The position numbers and the translations under genes are program-made. Below, piece by piece: positions 49,790 through 60,334 of a stretch of 64,000 bases of DNA. This DNA comes from Parahalioglobus pacificus (GTDB lineage Bacteria > Pseudomonadota > Gammaproteobacteria > Pseudomonadales > Halieaceae). The notes below the pieces were generated by a model, which made no database searches, had not been told where the DNA came from, and saw only the letters and a list, made by a program, of their open reading frames with translations. Position 1 is the first letter of the stretch. The number at the start of each line of letters is the position of its first letter. The stretch is taken from the NCBI RefSeq assembly GCF_014652275.1, contig NZ_BMYM01000001.1:868001-932000 (forward strand). Direction: 5' to 3'.

Positions 49790-52360
49790 ATGCTCCCAAA
49801 GGAACTTCAATCCCTCCCGATTGTTGAGGTCTTCGATGATCTGCGCGATGCGCTGTCACGCAGCGACAACGTCGTATTAGAAGCGCCACCCGGCGCTGGT
49901 AAAACCACCGCGGTTCCACTGGCGCTACTGAACGAACCCTGGCTGGCTGGCCGAAAAATTCTCATGCTGGAGCCACGGCGCATGGCGGCCCGTGCCGCGG
50001 CCAGTCGTATGGCTGGGCTACTGTACGAGGAGCCAGGCGATACGGTGGGCTACCGCATCCGCCTCGACAGCTGTGTTGGTGAGCTTACGCGTGTAGAGGT
50101 CGTCACCGAGGGAGTGTTGGCCAGACGTCTGCAAATGGATCCCGCCTTGTCGGATGTGGGTCTGGTGATTTTTGATGAATTTCATGAGCGCAATCTGGAC
50201 TCGGATCTAGGCCTTGCCTTGACCTTGCAGGGACGCGAAATGTTTCGCGAGGCCAGAGCGCTCAAGGTGCTGGTTATGTCTGGCACGTTGGATGGTGGCG
50301 CAATCTCCGGCTTGTTGGGCGGTGCGCCTCTGATCCGATCTGACGGGCGCCAGTACCCGGTTGATGTGCACTTCAGCCAGCCCTTGGATCCCAGAGATCC
50401 GCTTATGCCGCCACTGATGGCTGCCGTTAAGCGAGCTTTGACTGAGACAGCCGGCAGTGTGTTGGTCTTCTTGCCGGGGCAGCGCGAAATCAACAGTGCT
50501 GCCCGGGAATTGGGCGATATCGTTGCCGGTGGTGGCTACGGCAAGGTGGTTCTTTCCCCGCTCTATGGCGGCCTTTCACTGGAGCAGCAGCAGCGGGCGA
50601 TCCGTCCCGCGCCCGAAGGTAGTCGCAAAATCGTTCTGGCGACCAATATCGCCGAAACCAGTTTAACGATTGATGGCATCTCTGCCGTCGTCGATAGCGG
50701 TCTGGCACGCGAGGCAGTCTACGACGCCAATACAGGCATGACTCGCCTGTCCACCCGGCGTATTTCCAGGGCCTCGGCGAGGCAGCGCAAGGGCAGGGCG
50801 GGCCGATTGGGTCGCGGTGACTGCTACCGCCTCTGGAGCGAAGAACAGCATCAGCAGTTGGTGGCTCATGGCACGCCTGAAATCCTTCAGGCCGATCTGA
50901 CGCCGCTGGCGATGCAGCTGTTGGCCTGGGGCATCGAAGATCCGAGCGAATTGCACTGGTTGAACCCGCCACCGGTCGCGCCCTATCAAAAGGCGCTGGA
51001 TACATTGGCCATGTGCGATGCCGCGTTTAAGGGCGGCAGTGATCGCTGGCAGCTCAGTCCTCATGGCGTTCGTTTAACGCAACTGCCGTTGCACCCTCGG
51101 CTCGCGCACATGTTAATGAAAGGCTGTGACATTGGTGCAGCGGAAACCGCCTGTCTCTTGGCTGCAGTGCTCGCTGAACGCAACCCTGTGTCTGGTCGGG
51201 GAACCGATATTGGCATTGCATTGTCATTGCTGATGGGCGAAACAAGCTGCCCGGAGCCGCTGAAGGGCTGGTACAAACGCTGTTGGCAGCAGGCCAGAAA
51301 GTACAGTCAGGTGGCGTCGGCCGTGCACATGTCCGGCGGTGCCAGTGTGGGTGTGCCTCAGCGGGAAGTTCCTGGCGTGCTGCTTGCCAGCGCTTATCCC
51401 GATCGCCTGGCCAGACTTCGCCCCGGTGGCGACGGCAGGCAGTACATACTGAGCAGTGGCCGCGCTGCGGAACTGCCGCCAGACGATGCCCTCACGGGTA
51501 CACCCTGGCTGGCAGTGGCCGAGAGTGGTGGTGAAAAGGGCAGGCCGGTCGACAGGATCTACAGCGCGGCACCCTTGGCGGCTCAGCGCTTTAGCGATGT
51601 CCTTGCATCGCTGGTACAGAATGAAGAGAGGGCGGCCTGGGATGATCAGGCCGGTCAGTTTGTGTGTGAGCAGCGAAGTGTCATCGGTCAGATACAGCTT
51701 TCAGTGAAGCCGCTGGAGAATATACCCGATAGCGTGCGTAACGACGCCTTAGTGAGCGTTGTCCGAGCGCGAGGACTGGACATCTTGCCGTGGACTGACG
51801 CCTTGGTGCAGTGGCGACGTCGCGTGATGTTGATGCACGATTTGCGGTGGGGCGACGGTGAAAACCCCTGGCCCGACCTGTCTGATGCAAACCTGTTGGC
51901 ATCACTCGAGGAGTGGCTGGCGCCATACCTGCAGGGCGTGACGCGATTGGAAGACTTCAAACGGCTGGATCTGCGCGGCATAATGCATGCCCAGTTGCCA
52001 TGGCCTCTGCCGCTGGAGCTTGAACGTCTGGCGCCCGAGCGTATAGCAGTCCCCTCAGGGTCCAACCCGGCCATTGATTATGCGCAGGAGCCGCCAGTGC
52101 TTGCGATCAAGTTGCAGGAGATGTTCGGTTGCGACGAGACGCCGAGAATCGCCGACGGCGCTCTAACGTTGCAGGTTCACCTGCTATCACCCGCCGGGCG
52201 GCCTCTGCAGGTCACGCAGGATCTCGCGACGTTCTGGCGCGATGGCTATCAGTCTGTGCGCAAGGAAATGCGTGGCCGCTACCCTAAACACCCCTGGCCC
52301 GAGGACCCGACCATCGCAACGCCGACCGCGAAAACGAATCGCGCATTACGCAATAGCTAG
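49790..52360 (+). CDS. hrpB: ATP-dependent helicase HrpB
   Basis: An 856-residue DEAH-box-type RNA/DNA helicase. Walker A is APPGAGKTT (residues 32-40), motif II is DEFHER (129-134), and motif VI is QRKGRAGRLGRG. Motif III reads SGT (164-166) in MSGTLDGG, where SAT is normal. IAETSLTIDGI and the C-terminal HrpB extension ending LRNS agree with the family. Its biological substrate is not established. Confidence 0.94.
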   Translation: MLPKELQSLPIVEVFDDLRDALSRSDNVVLEAPPGAGKTTAVPLALLNEPWLAGRKILMLEPRRMAARAAASRMAGLLYEEPGDTVGYRIRLDSCVGELTRVEVVTEGVLARRLQMDPALSDVGLVIFDEFHERNLDSDLGLALTLQGREMFREARALKVLVMSGTLDGGAISGLLGGAPLIRSDGRQYPVDVHFSQPLDPRDPLMPPLMAAVKRALTETAGSVLVFLPGQREINSAARELGDIVAGGGYGKVVLSPLYGGLSLEQQQRAIRPAPEGSRKIVLATNIAETSLTIDGISAVVDSGLAREAVYDANTGMTRLSTRRISRASARQRKGRAGRLGRGDCYRLWSEEQHQQLVAHGTPEILQADLTPLAMQLLAWGIEDPSELHWLNPPPVAPYQKALDTLAMCDAAFKGGSDRWQLSPHGVRLTQLPLHPRLAHMLMKGCDIGAAETACLLAAVLAERNPVSGRGTDIGIALSLLMGETSCPEPLKGWYKRCWQQARKYSQVASAVHMSGGASVGVPQREVPGVLLASAYPDRLARLRPGGDGRQYILSSGRAAELPPDDALTGTPWLAVAESGGEKGRPVDRIYSAAPLAAQRFSDVLASLVQNEERAAWDDQAGQFVCEQRSVIGQIQLSVKPLENIPDSVRNDALVSVVRARGLDILPWTDALVQWRRRVMLMHDLRWGDGENPWPDLSDANLLASLEEWLAPYLQGVTRLEDFKRLDLRGIMHAQLPWPLPLELERLAPERIAVPSGSNPAIDYAQEPPVLAIKLQEMFGCDETPRIADGALTLQVHLLSPAGRPLQVTQDLATFWRDGYQSVRKEMRGRYPKHPWPEDPTIATPTAKTNRALRNS

Positions 52361-52384
52361 ACCACTGCGGCCTCTGTTGGAGGC

Positions 52385-53899
52385 TCAGAGGTTTCTTTCG
52401 ATGATTGACAGAGCGGATGCCAACACATCCTCCGCATCCTTTCCTGAGCTGTCGATAAGGATATCCGGTGTCACACCGTCCGGTGTTCGATCCCCGTTGG
52501 GTCGAATGATCAGCGCCTTGGGAAAGCCGACTTCGATCCCTGTGTTGTCCAGCTGGAACCGCTCCATCGCACCAAATGTGGTGGCAAGGTCCGCTGTTTT
52601 CTCCCCCAAAACGGTGCCAAAGCCATAGTCCTGCACGATGGCCGCGACGGACACGGCATTGGAGTAGCTGGTGCGGTCAACCAGTACATACACCTGCCCT
52701 TTAAACTGTTCCCCGTCTTTTGGCTGTGCATAGGGTAAATCGAAGTCCACGACCTCACCTTCACGGTGCTCGCGGTAGAGTCGCGCGTAGCGTTTTGATA
52801 CGTCATCGTCACCCGCTTGTTCATCCAGTCGCGCCAGATTCGCCGCTTCGGCTTGAGGACTTACTTTCACCTCAAACCGTGATGCGAATCGGAACGGGCG
52901 ATCGGCAATCCAGGCCAGCATGGGATCACTGAAGGAGCTGTTGCCGCCCGGGTTCAGACGAAGATCAATCAGAAGCGCCTCCGCGCCGGTGGCAAGGAAC
53001 TCGCTAAAGGCGTCATCCACAAATCGTTTAAACGGCGCTTCGTCCCAGACGTTGCCGCTGTCATCGTCCACGTTATAGAACGGGCCTGGCCTCAGATAGG
53101 CGACGCGCTCCGAAAGCATCCGCTTGGCGCGCGGCGCTGTATCGTCACCGTCGTTGTCATCGGACGCGTCAGATTTTCGGGCGTCGACGACAGGTGCGTA
53201 TAGGGTCGCTTCAATGGCGTCCTGCTCAGGTCGTGACAGTGTGTCGACGGTGACTGTGACCGGTGTTCCATCGGCAATCGCGGTGACGGTGTATTGCGCT
53301 CGCTCGCCATCCAGCATCCACAGCAGAAAGGGCAGCTGCTGTTCGATCAGGCTGTTGGATAGCGTGTCGTTATCTGCCGACACAATGGTGCGAACACGGT
53401 CCAACCACGCACTGATGGGTGCGTCATCAATAGCCGTGACAACCATCCCGCGACCCAAGGCACCTTCCTTGCTGGTGACAGTGTCGATAGTCACCTGCTC
53501 CTCGCCGATCAACAGGAACAGCGGCAGCATGGCCCCATCGGCTTCTCGAAACGCCATGAAGTCATCGAAGGGCAGGGTGGTGGTGGCATGGGCGATGCCG
53601 CCCAGTGCAACGAATCGCTGAAAGAGGACCTGGGCTTCGAGGCGGCTCATCCCGTCCTCTATCTGCGCACGATACGTTTCATAGTCGCTGTCATAGCGAG
53701 TTTTTGGGTAGTGCGCATAAAGGTCGTAATGCGCCTGTTGCAGGCCGCTGTAGAGTTGATCGAAGTCCTGCTGTAGCGCTGCTTTGTTGAATACGGTCTG
53801 TGGTACTGCGGGCTGCGCTGCGGCCATCCCACCCAACCAAAGGGCGCCCAGCAGTGCGGTGAACACAGCGCTTTTTCGCGCTAATCGGAGTCTCGGCAT
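52385..53899 (-). CDS. S41 family (C-terminal processing type) peptidase
   Basis: A 504-residue exported peptidase. ATG 53899 gives a signal peptide (RKSAVFTALLGALWLGGMAAA). The C-terminal S41 domain has LIDLRLNPGGNSSFSDPML, VLVDRTSYSNAVSVAAIVQ with the nucleophilic Ser, and VLGEKTADLATTFG with the Lys. The N-terminal half contains a helical bundle and a PDZ-like part (MVVTAIDDAPISAWLDR). It probably acts in the periplasm on unknown substrates. An alternative start at 53920 would overlap the preceding gene by one base. It follows a Cof-type phosphatase gene in the same direction. Confidence 0.85.
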   Translation of the reverse strand: MPRLRLARKSAVFTALLGALWLGGMAAAQPAVPQTVFNKAALQQDFDQLYSGLQQAHYDLYAHYPKTRYDSDYETYRAQIEDGMSRLEAQVLFQRFVALGGIAHATTTLPFDDFMAFREADGAMLPLFLLIGEEQVTIDTVTSKEGALGRGMVVTAIDDAPISAWLDRVRTIVSADNDTLSNSLIEQQLPFLLWMLDGERAQYTVTAIADGTPVTVTVDTLSRPEQDAIEATLYAPVVDARKSDASDDNDGDDTAPRAKRMLSERVAYLRPGPFYNVDDDSGNVWDEAPFKRFVDDAFSEFLATGAEALLIDLRLNPGGNSSFSDPMLAWIADRPFRFASRFEVKVSPQAEAANLARLDEQAGDDDVSKRYARLYREHREGEVVDFDLPYAQPKDGEQFKGQVYVLVDRTSYSNAVSVAAIVQDYGFGTVLGEKTADLATTFGAMERFQLDNTGIEVGFPKALIIRPNGDRTPDGVTPDILIDSSGKDAEDVLASALSIIERNL

Positions 53900-53919
53900 C
53901 TCATCAGTTCCCGATATCA

Positions 53920-54750
53920 TCAGTTATTGGGTAGGTCGAAGCGTTCACGTAAGAATTTTGCGATGCCGTCCTCATCGTGATGGCCTATGACCGCAGTGGC
54001 TGCGGCCTTGAGCGGTGCCTTGGCGTTTTCCGGGGCGTAGCATTCATCGGCGCAGGCAAACATGCTCAGGTCGTTGTCGCTGTCGCCGAAACATACGATG
54101 CGTTCCAGCCCCAGATCTGTCTTCAGGCGGCTGGCTGCGTCGCCTTTACTGCCGGCACTGTGATGAATATCCATCCAGCACAGGTTGGCGTCCTCGATGG
54201 CAACGCCCATGTAGGCTACCAGGCCCGCCTCGTGCTCCACCATGGCGGCGACCTGCTCTATGGGTTCGCGCTGTCCCAGCGCGCTGATATTTGTCAAGTC
54301 AGCGGTGGCAGGAATTTCAGAGATGGGCAGCACAGGGAGTCCGCGATCTTTGCGGAACATCTCGACCAACCTTTTCTCAGCCTCATTGAGCAGAGGCGAG
54401 TGGTAGATCGCATGGTGATTGCCGGGTTCCAGCGTAAACAGAAACGGTGTGATTTCGGCGCTAATGAACGTCTCAAGAATATGGCGAATCTCGTTCTGAG
54501 TCAGCAGGTGCTGGTCGCAATAGGACTGGGACTGTGGACTCCAGGTGATCACACCATTCTTATAGATCTGTGGCAAATCGAAGCCGTGGTCCGTAATCAG
54601 ATCACGGGTCGCATGCAGTGTGCGTCCCGTCGCCACGGTGTAGGCGATATTGCGTTCGCGCAGCAGCTTTAGGGTCTCCCGCGTGTAAGGGGAGATTTCG
54701 GATTGCTTGTTCAGTAGTGTGCCGTCGAGATCAAAAACGACAAGGTCCAT
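53920..54750 (-). CDS. Cof-type HAD phosphatase
   Basis: A 276-residue haloacid-dehalogenase-like hydrolase. Motif I VVFDLDGTLLNKQ (residues 4-16), TVATGRT (motif II, Ser/Thr) and the motif IV region IVCFGDSDNDLSMF near residues 217-230 show a full catalytic site. The inserted cap between motifs is of C2 type. Substrates are usually sugar phosphates or cofactor phosphates; not specified here. It is upstream of the S41 peptidase. Confidence 0.92.
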   Translation of the reverse strand: MDLVVFDLDGTLLNKQSEISPYTRETLKLLRERNIAYTVATGRTLHATRDLITDHGFDLPQIYKNGVITWSPQSQSYCDQHLLTQNEIRHILETFISAEITPFLFTLEPGNHHAIYHSPLLNEAEKRLVEMFRKDRGLPVLPISEIPATADLTNISALGQREPIEQVAAMVEHEAGLVAYMGVAIEDANLCWMDIHHSAGSKGDAASRLKTDLGLERIVCFGDSDNDLSMFACADECYAPENAKAPLKAAATAVIGHHDEDGIAKFLRERFDLPNN

Positions 54751-54830
54751 AGCGCCTGTGCCCGGTAAAATGACGAGGCAGGTTACCAGTGAATGTGAAG
54801 AGCGGCCAGCGAAGCGACCGCGGGAGAGCT

Positions 54831-54859
54831 GGCGCCACTGGCAATTAGCCAGTGGCGCC
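54831..54859. terminator. Strong hairpin downstream of TonB receptor gene
   Basis: GGCGCCACTGGC AATTA GCCAGTGGCGCC is a perfect 12-base stem with a 5-base loop. It lies just after the end of the minus-strand receptor gene (54868). A T-run is lacking, so termination may need Rho or it may protect the mRNA's 3' end. Confidence 0.7.
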
Positions 54860-54867
54860 CCGGATGC

Positions 54868-57357
54868 TTAGAAACTGTAGTTGAGCGTGAGACCGTACAT
54901 GCGCGGCTCAAGCAGGAACTGGTTGGTGGCCAGCCCAACATTCTGGTCGCCCAGGTATTGTCCAGTAATGTGATCTTCGTCCTGTAGGTTGCGTCCCCAG
55001 GCCTCCACAAACCAGCTACCGTCAGCGCTGAACAAAGTGAGCGTGGCGTTCCAAACGTCCCACTCATCCACCTGGTCATTCACGGTATTGAATACACGTG
55101 TGTAGAACTCATCCTGCCAGTAGTAGTTAGTGGCGGCAGTGAGCTCCATGCCGTTCGACAGATACCAGGTATAACCGGCGCCCAGGTTCACAGAGAACTC
55201 AGGCGCATTGGGTAGCTGATTGCCATCAAGATTTGCCTCAAGTCCCGCGCAGGGAATGACGCCTCCGGGGCAATCTGCGCCAACATAAACGTTTGAGTTG
55301 GGCGTTGTGATGATGTTTTCGGTGGTGCCCCGCTGGTTGATATCCGCCGGGTCGAGGCTGCTGCCGCCATCGAGTTCCGCATCCAGCCACGCCAGGTTGG
55401 CGGAGAAGCGCCAGTTCTCGGTCGGCACCCAGATGAATTCGCCTTCGAAGCCCTGGTTGGTAGCATCAAAGTTCTCATTCAGCGCCGTCTGCTGGGTAAT
55501 TTTCGAGACCTGCAAGTCCTCATAATCGTAGTAGAAATAGGTCAGGTTTGCCTGCAGAGTGTTATCCAGCAGTCGCATCTTGGCGCCAATCTCCAGAGCA
55601 TCAATGAATTCTGGCTGGAACTCGGCCAGGCTCGGATCGCCGCCAAATGCTGGGTCCAGGATCACTGAGTCTGAGGAGATCGGATTAAAGCCGCCACTCT
55701 TAAAGCTGGTCGATAGGGTGGCATAGGTCATGATGTCGTCGGTGACATCCCAGGTGACATTAAACTTACCCGTGGGCTCAGAGTCGCTGAACTCGAAGTC
55801 AGTGTAGCCACCGTCAGGAGTGGTGGGGTCATCCAGAAAGGCGAGATAGATGGAGCGCTGACTTGAGGACTTTTCTTCCTCGGTGTAGCGCAGGCCCAAA
55901 GTCATAGACACCGTATCGGTGGTCTGCCAGTAGAGTTCACCAAATACTGCCCAGGTTTCCAATTCATACGGGTTAGTGTCGTTGTCGAAAAGCCGCTGTG
56001 ATGGATCGATGCCGAAAGTCGCGCCAAAAACTTCCAATGCTGCCGAGTACACGTAGTAATGGGTTTCTGACTCGTAATCCAGCCAGAAGCCACCGACCAT
56101 GAAGTTCCAGTCACCGTCGTAGTCCGATGCCAGGCGAAGCTCCTGGCTCCACTGTTCAGGCTCCGTGGTGGAACGGTCGCTGGAAAAAGCGCGATCTGTA
56201 GTGATAGGACCATCCGGGCCGCGCTGAACGGTGACCGGGAACGGCCACGGCTCTGAAGCGACTGTGAAGTCGTAGTCGTTGCGCGCGTCAAGGTCAGAGC
56301 TGTGATAGCCAGTCAGGGACGTGATGGTGTAGTCGCCCATGCTGTGGTTGATTTCAAGAGACGCCATCAGGTCTTCTACCTCGTATTGAGGTGTGAAGTC
56401 CAGGAACTGCTTGCGCGGGTCGCTAAACCCCGTGGAGTTGATGAAGTCATCCGCCGGGAAGGGCTGTCCTGTTACTGTACCAACGAGGTTGGTTAGGAAC
56501 CCGGTTACCGTCGCTGCACTGTTGGTATTCTGGTCAGCGAGACCAGTGGGCAAGCAGCCGATGATGCCTTCAGGGTCGCGCAGACACTGCTGATTGCTCC
56601 CGCGCATGCGCGTGGAGTCTTCCTCGAAGTAATTCACCACCAACGTGGCATCGGTGTTATCGCCTGCCCAGCGCGTGGATGAACGGATGGAGTACATATC
56701 GCGATCGTCAACATCGCGACCATTGAATTCGTTATCGACAAAGCCGTCGCGCTTGTTATAGAAACCTGCGAAACGCTGGGAGAGACCATCGGTAATGGGA
56801 AAGTTAATAGCGCCACGCACGCGAACGTGATCGTACTCTCCAACCTCCATATTAAGGTCGCCACCGAACTCATCCTCCGGTGCGCGGGTGATCAGATTCA
56901 CCACGCCCGCAGTGGTGTTTCGACCGTACAGTGTGCCTTGGGGGCCACGCAGCACCTCCACCCGCTCGGCGTCGTAGAATTCAGTTTCAAAAATTCGGCC
57001 ATTGTTCAGGTAGACGCCATTGAAGTGTACGCCAGTGCCGGCATCCGTTGATGATCCCACAGCCAGGTTGCCAATGCCGCGGATAGAGATGCTTGCCGTC
57101 GTGAAGTTGCCCTTACTCATTAACATGTTGGGCACGCTGAATTGCATATCCAACGGTTTATTGATCAAGGACCTGTCCAATTCGTCGCCGGTGAAGGCCG
57201 AAACAGCGATCGGTGTATCCTGAATGGTGGTCGCGCGCTTCTCAGCGGTGACAATGATCTCTTCTAGCATGCCTTGCTGAGCTAGAGCGGTCTGACTGGC
57301 CATGCCTGTGGCGAGAAGGGTAAAGGCTAGAGACAGTTTATTACGCGTAAACAACAT
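54868..57357 (-). CDS. TonB-dependent receptor
   Basis: An 829-residue outer-membrane receptor. The signal peptide ends near ALA-QQG (residue ~26), and MLEEIIVTAEKRATTIQDTP opens the plug. VEVLRGPQGTLYGRNTTAGV is the plug's conserved stretch, and the barrel ends in a Phe (YGLTLNYSF), which is required for outer-membrane insertion. Substrate unknown. The next gene on the same strand encodes a Cof-type phosphatase, likely unrelated. A YtfJ gene lies upstream. Confidence 0.93.
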   Translation of the reverse strand: MLFTRNKLSLAFTLLATGMASQTALAQQGMLEEIIVTAEKRATTIQDTPIAVSAFTGDELDRSLINKPLDMQFSVPNMLMSKGNFTTASISIRGIGNLAVGSSTDAGTGVHFNGVYLNNGRIFETEFYDAERVEVLRGPQGTLYGRNTTAGVVNLITRAPEDEFGGDLNMEVGEYDHVRVRGAINFPITDGLSQRFAGFYNKRDGFVDNEFNGRDVDDRDMYSIRSSTRWAGDNTDATLVVNYFEEDSTRMRGSNQQCLRDPEGIIGCLPTGLADQNTNSAATVTGFLTNLVGTVTGQPFPADDFINSTGFSDPRKQFLDFTPQYEVEDLMASLEINHSMGDYTITSLTGYHSSDLDARNDYDFTVASEPWPFPVTVQRGPDGPITTDRAFSSDRSTTEPEQWSQELRLASDYDGDWNFMVGGFWLDYESETHYYVYSAALEVFGATFGIDPSQRLFDNDTNPYELETWAVFGELYWQTTDTVSMTLGLRYTEEEKSSSQRSIYLAFLDDPTTPDGGYTDFEFSDSEPTGKFNVTWDVTDDIMTYATLSTSFKSGGFNPISSDSVILDPAFGGDPSLAEFQPEFIDALEIGAKMRLLDNTLQANLTYFYYDYEDLQVSKITQQTALNENFDATNQGFEGEFIWVPTENWRFSANLAWLDAELDGGSSLDPADINQRGTTENIITTPNSNVYVGADCPGGVIPCAGLEANLDGNQLPNAPEFSVNLGAGYTWYLSNGMELTAATNYYWQDEFYTRVFNTVNDQVDEWDVWNATLTLFSADGSWFVEAWGRNLQDEDHITGQYLGDQNVGLATNQFLLEPRMYGLTLNYSF

Positions 57358-57492
57358 CGCATTGGCTCCCAGTTATTTTATGGTTATGTGCATCTGGTGT
57401 AGCTAACACTTACGACGCTAACAAAAGCTGGGGAGGGCGTCTAGCACTGTGACGCACGATAGGCGCACCATTGCGGTGCGCCGGATAGGGGG

Positions 57493-58098
57493 TCAACGAC
57501 TAAGCTGTGCTACGCCGGCAGCGCGGTCAATCTCGCTGCGGATCAGTTCCAGTGCGTTCTCTGTCTGGGCTTCATCGAGCGTGGTGTTGGTCACGAAGCG
57601 AATGACGCCGTCGTTATCTACGATTGCGAGCACCGCGCCGGTGTCCTCCAGGCCCCACTCAGTCTCGCCGGTTCCGTCTTTGTCTACTACCATGGTGGCC
57701 AGTGGGAACTGCTTTTTACTGGCCTCCATCTCCGACATCACAAAGCCCTTCGTGCCCCAAAGCGCCGCATCAAGATTGATAATGGTTGTGACATGGTAAA
57801 GACGGAAATCGATGTCCTGCTGCAACTGGTCCGTGAACGGTGAGAACAGCTTGCGGTGTGCCAGGGTGCCACTGAAGTACTGCACAATGTGAACCTTGCC
57901 TGGATCTGCAGATATATCCCAGGGCCTCCAGCTGTATTCGCCGTCTGCCAATAGCAGCTCGCCGTGTTCGGCAATCGCCAGTGGCGGCAGGGGTTGATCA
58001 AGCTGCGGGCCGCTAGCCTCTGCCAGCGCCACGGGGCTAAGCACTGTCAGTAGAACGCTCAGCCATGCGGCCAAGCCTGTGCGCAGGGTGTTTGTCAT
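57493..58098 (-). CDS. YtfJ family periplasmic protein
   Basis: A 201-residue exported protein with a signal peptide (cut near ALA-EAS, residue ~27). The YtfJ-type thioredoxin-like fold has VHIVQYFSGTLAHRKLFSP and DFRLYHVTTIINLDAALWGT but no CxxC pair; no cysteine at all is visible in the mature part. YtfJ proteins have no known activity. ATG 58098 is preceded by GAGGAGCAC (minus strand), a good ribosome binding site. The open frame upstream to 58302 overlaps the YgiQ gene in another frame. Confidence 0.9.
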   Translation of the reverse strand: MTNTLRTGLAAWLSVLLTVLSPVALAEASGPQLDQPLPPLAIAEHGELLLADGEYSWRPWDISADPGKVHIVQYFSGTLAHRKLFSPFTDQLQQDIDFRLYHVTTIINLDAALWGTKGFVMSEMEASKKQFPLATMVVDKDGTGETEWGLEDTGAVLAIVDNDGVIRFVTNTTLDEAQTENALELIRSEIDRAAGVAQLSR

Positions 58099-58126
58099 TA
58101 TTGTGCTCCTCTTGCCTGTTAGGTGT

Positions 58127-60280
58127 TTACGAGCGAGACCCGCGTCCGGGTTTCCCTGTAGATGAACGCCGCCGACGTTTCGGTGCCTGCGGTGTTCTTG
58201 GCAGGCCGTTGTGCTGGGTCGCAAATGGCTGTGTGCCATCCACACGCTGATGGCGCTTTGGGGGTTGGCGCGGCGGAATAAGGTGCATTTTGCCATTGCC
58301 AATCAGGTCAGCGCGCCCCATCTTTTTTAGTGTCTTGCGCAGCAGTGGCCAGTTGTCCGGATCGTGATAACGCAGGAAGGCCTTGTGAAGTTTACGTTGA
58401 TTCATGCCGCGCACAGTGGTCATGGTGTCACTGGTGCGTGTCACGCGCTTCAGCGGGTTCTTGCCGCTGTGATACATGGCGGTGGCCGTAGCCATGGGTG
58501 AGGGGTAGAAGGTTTGCACCTGGTCGGCGCGAAACTTGTTGCGCTTCAACCACAGCGCAAGATTCATCATGTCCTCATCGCGGGTGCCGGGGTGAGCGGC
58601 GATGAAGTAAGGAATCAGGTATTGCTCCTTGCTCGCTTCTTTGGAGTATTTGTCGAACATTGCTTTGAAGCGGTCATAAGTGCCCATACCCGGCTTCATC
58701 ATTTTGGACAGCGGGGCGTCTTCCGTGTGCTCGGGTGCGATCTTGAGGTAACCGCCCACGTGATGGGTGACCAGCTCGCGCACGTACTCGGGCGTCTCCA
58801 CCGCGAGGTCGTAGCGCAGGCCGGATGCGATCAACACCTTCTTAATGCCGGGCAACTCGCGCGCACGGCGATACAGGTTAACCAGCGGCGTCTGGTCCGT
58901 ATCCAGGTTTTTGCAGATGCCGGGATAGACGCAGCTCAGCTTGCGGCATTTCGCCTCAATCTCTTTGCTCTTGCAGGCCACGCGCCACATGTTGGCGGTG
59001 GGCCCGCCCAAATCGGAGATGACGCCGGTAAATGCCGGTGATGTGTCGCGAATGGCTTCGACTTCGCGCACGATGGAGTCCTCGGAACGATTCTGGATGA
59101 TACGTCCCTCGTGCTCCGTGATCGAGCAGAACGTACAGCCTCCGAAGCATCCACGCATGATGTTCACCGAGTGGCGAATCATCTCGTAGGCCGGGATTCG
59201 GGCATCACCATACTGGCTGTGTGGCAGTCGGGTGTAGGGGAGCTCGAAAACCCAGTCCAACTCCGGCGTTTCCAACGGAATGGGTGGGGCGTTCAGCCAG
59301 ACTTCCCTGTCACCATGGCGCTGTACCAGCGGGCGAGCATTGTGCGGGTTTGTCTCTTTGTGAAGTACACGAGAGGCGTGTGCATAGAGTGCGCCGTCTT
59401 CGCGCACAGCCTCGTAGTCGGGTATGCGAATGACCGCAGGGCCCCTATCGCTGCTGTCCAACAGCGTAACCGGCTCGATTTGAACGGGTTCTGGTGCCGC
59501 CTGTTTGTCAGCACAGCTGTTATCCATGGGGATTTCTTCGTAGGGATTCAGTGGCGGCGCGGTCGCCCCCACCAGGTCAATGCTCGATGAATCGATGACC
59601 CGCCAGCCGTCGGGAATCCGCTTGCGCACAAATGCAGTGCCGCGTAGGTCTCGTATATCACTGATGCGCTCACCGGCCGCGAGTCGGTGGGCGACATCGA
59701 CGATAGCGCGCTCGGCATTGCCGTAGAGCAGGAGATCGGCGCGGCTGTCCAGCAAAATAGAGCGCCTGACTTTGTCGCTCCAATAGTCATAGTGGGCAAT
59801 GCGTCGCAAGCTGGCCTCGATGCTGCCGACGATCAGAGGCACATCACGATAAGCTTCTCGAACGCGCTGGCTGTAAACAATTACGGCCCTGTCCGGTCGT
59901 TTGTCCCCGACGTTGCCCGGCGTGTAGGCATCGTCATTTCGACGCTTACGATCGGCGGTGTAGCGATTGATCATGGAATCCATGTTGCCCGCAGCCACAC
60001 CGAAGAAGAGGTTGGGCTTACCCAAGGCCTTGAAGGGCTCGGAACTGGTCCAGTCTGGTTGCGACAGAATACCTACGCGAAAGCCCTGTGCCTCCAGTAC
60101 ACGGCCTATCACCGCCATGCCGAAGCTGGGGTGGTCCACATAGGCGTCGCCAGTCACGATGATGATGTCGCAACTGTCCCAGCCCAGCGCATCCATTTCC
60201 GCGCGAGACATGGGCAATTCGGGGGCAGGGCCGAAGCATTCTGCCCAGTATTTGCGATAGTCGTATAAGGGTGTTGGCAT
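58127..60280 (-). CDS. ygiQ: YgiQ family radical SAM protein
   Basis: A 717-residue radical SAM protein. It opens with the YgiQ N-terminal domain ([20 protein letters not shown]) and carries the [4Fe-4S] cluster motif [12 protein letters not shown], with Cys378, Cys382 and Cys385. The C-terminal part includes the DUF3362-type extension and a basic, Arg/Lys-rich tail ([17 protein letters not shown]). The reaction is not known. GGAGAG upstream of ATG 60280 decides the start over TTG 60301. It ends 28 bases before the ytfJ-like gene. Confidence 0.94.
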   Translation of the reverse strand: MPTPLYDYRKYWAECFGPAPELPMSRAEMDALGWDSCDIIIVTGDAYVDHPSFGMAVIGRVLEAQGFRVGILSQPDWTSSEPFKALGKPNLFFGVAAGNMDSMINRYTADRKRRNDDAYTPGNVGDKRPDRAVIVYSQRVREAYRDVPLIVGSIEASLRRIAHYDYWSDKVRRSILLDSRADLLLYGNAERAIVDVAHRLAAGERISDIRDLRGTAFVRKRIPDGWRVIDSSSIDLVGATAPPLNPYEEIPMDNSCADKQAAPEPVQIEPVTLLDSSDRGPAVIRIPDYEAVREDGALYAHASRVLHKETNPHNARPLVQRHGDREVWLNAPPIPLETPELDWVFELPYTRLPHSQYGDARIPAYEMIRHSVNIMRGCFGGCTFCSITEHEGRIIQNRSEDSIVREVEAIRDTSPAFTGVISDLGGPTANMWRVACKSKEIEAKCRKLSCVYPGICKNLDTDQTPLVNLYRRARELPGIKKVLIASGLRYDLAVETPEYVRELVTHHVGGYLKIAPEHTEDAPLSKMMKPGMGTYDRFKAMFDKYSKEASKEQYLIPYFIAAHPGTRDEDMMNLALWLKRNKFRADQVQTFYPSPMATATAMYHSGKNPLKRVTRTSDTMTTVRGMNQRKLHKAFLRYHDPDNWPLLRKTLKKMGRADLIGNGKMHLIPPRQPPKRHQRVDGTQPFATQHNGLPRTPQAPKRRRRSSTGKPGRGSRS

Positions 60281-60334
60281 GGGGCTCTCCAGGGCGGCCA
60301 ATTATAGCCTGAATTACCCGCTGTGTAGGCGGTA

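Noticed and set aside
57493-58302. Longer start for the YtfJ-like gene at 58302
   Set aside because: The extension has no homology-like features, overlaps ygiQ, and ATG 58098 has both a ribosome binding site and a signal peptide.
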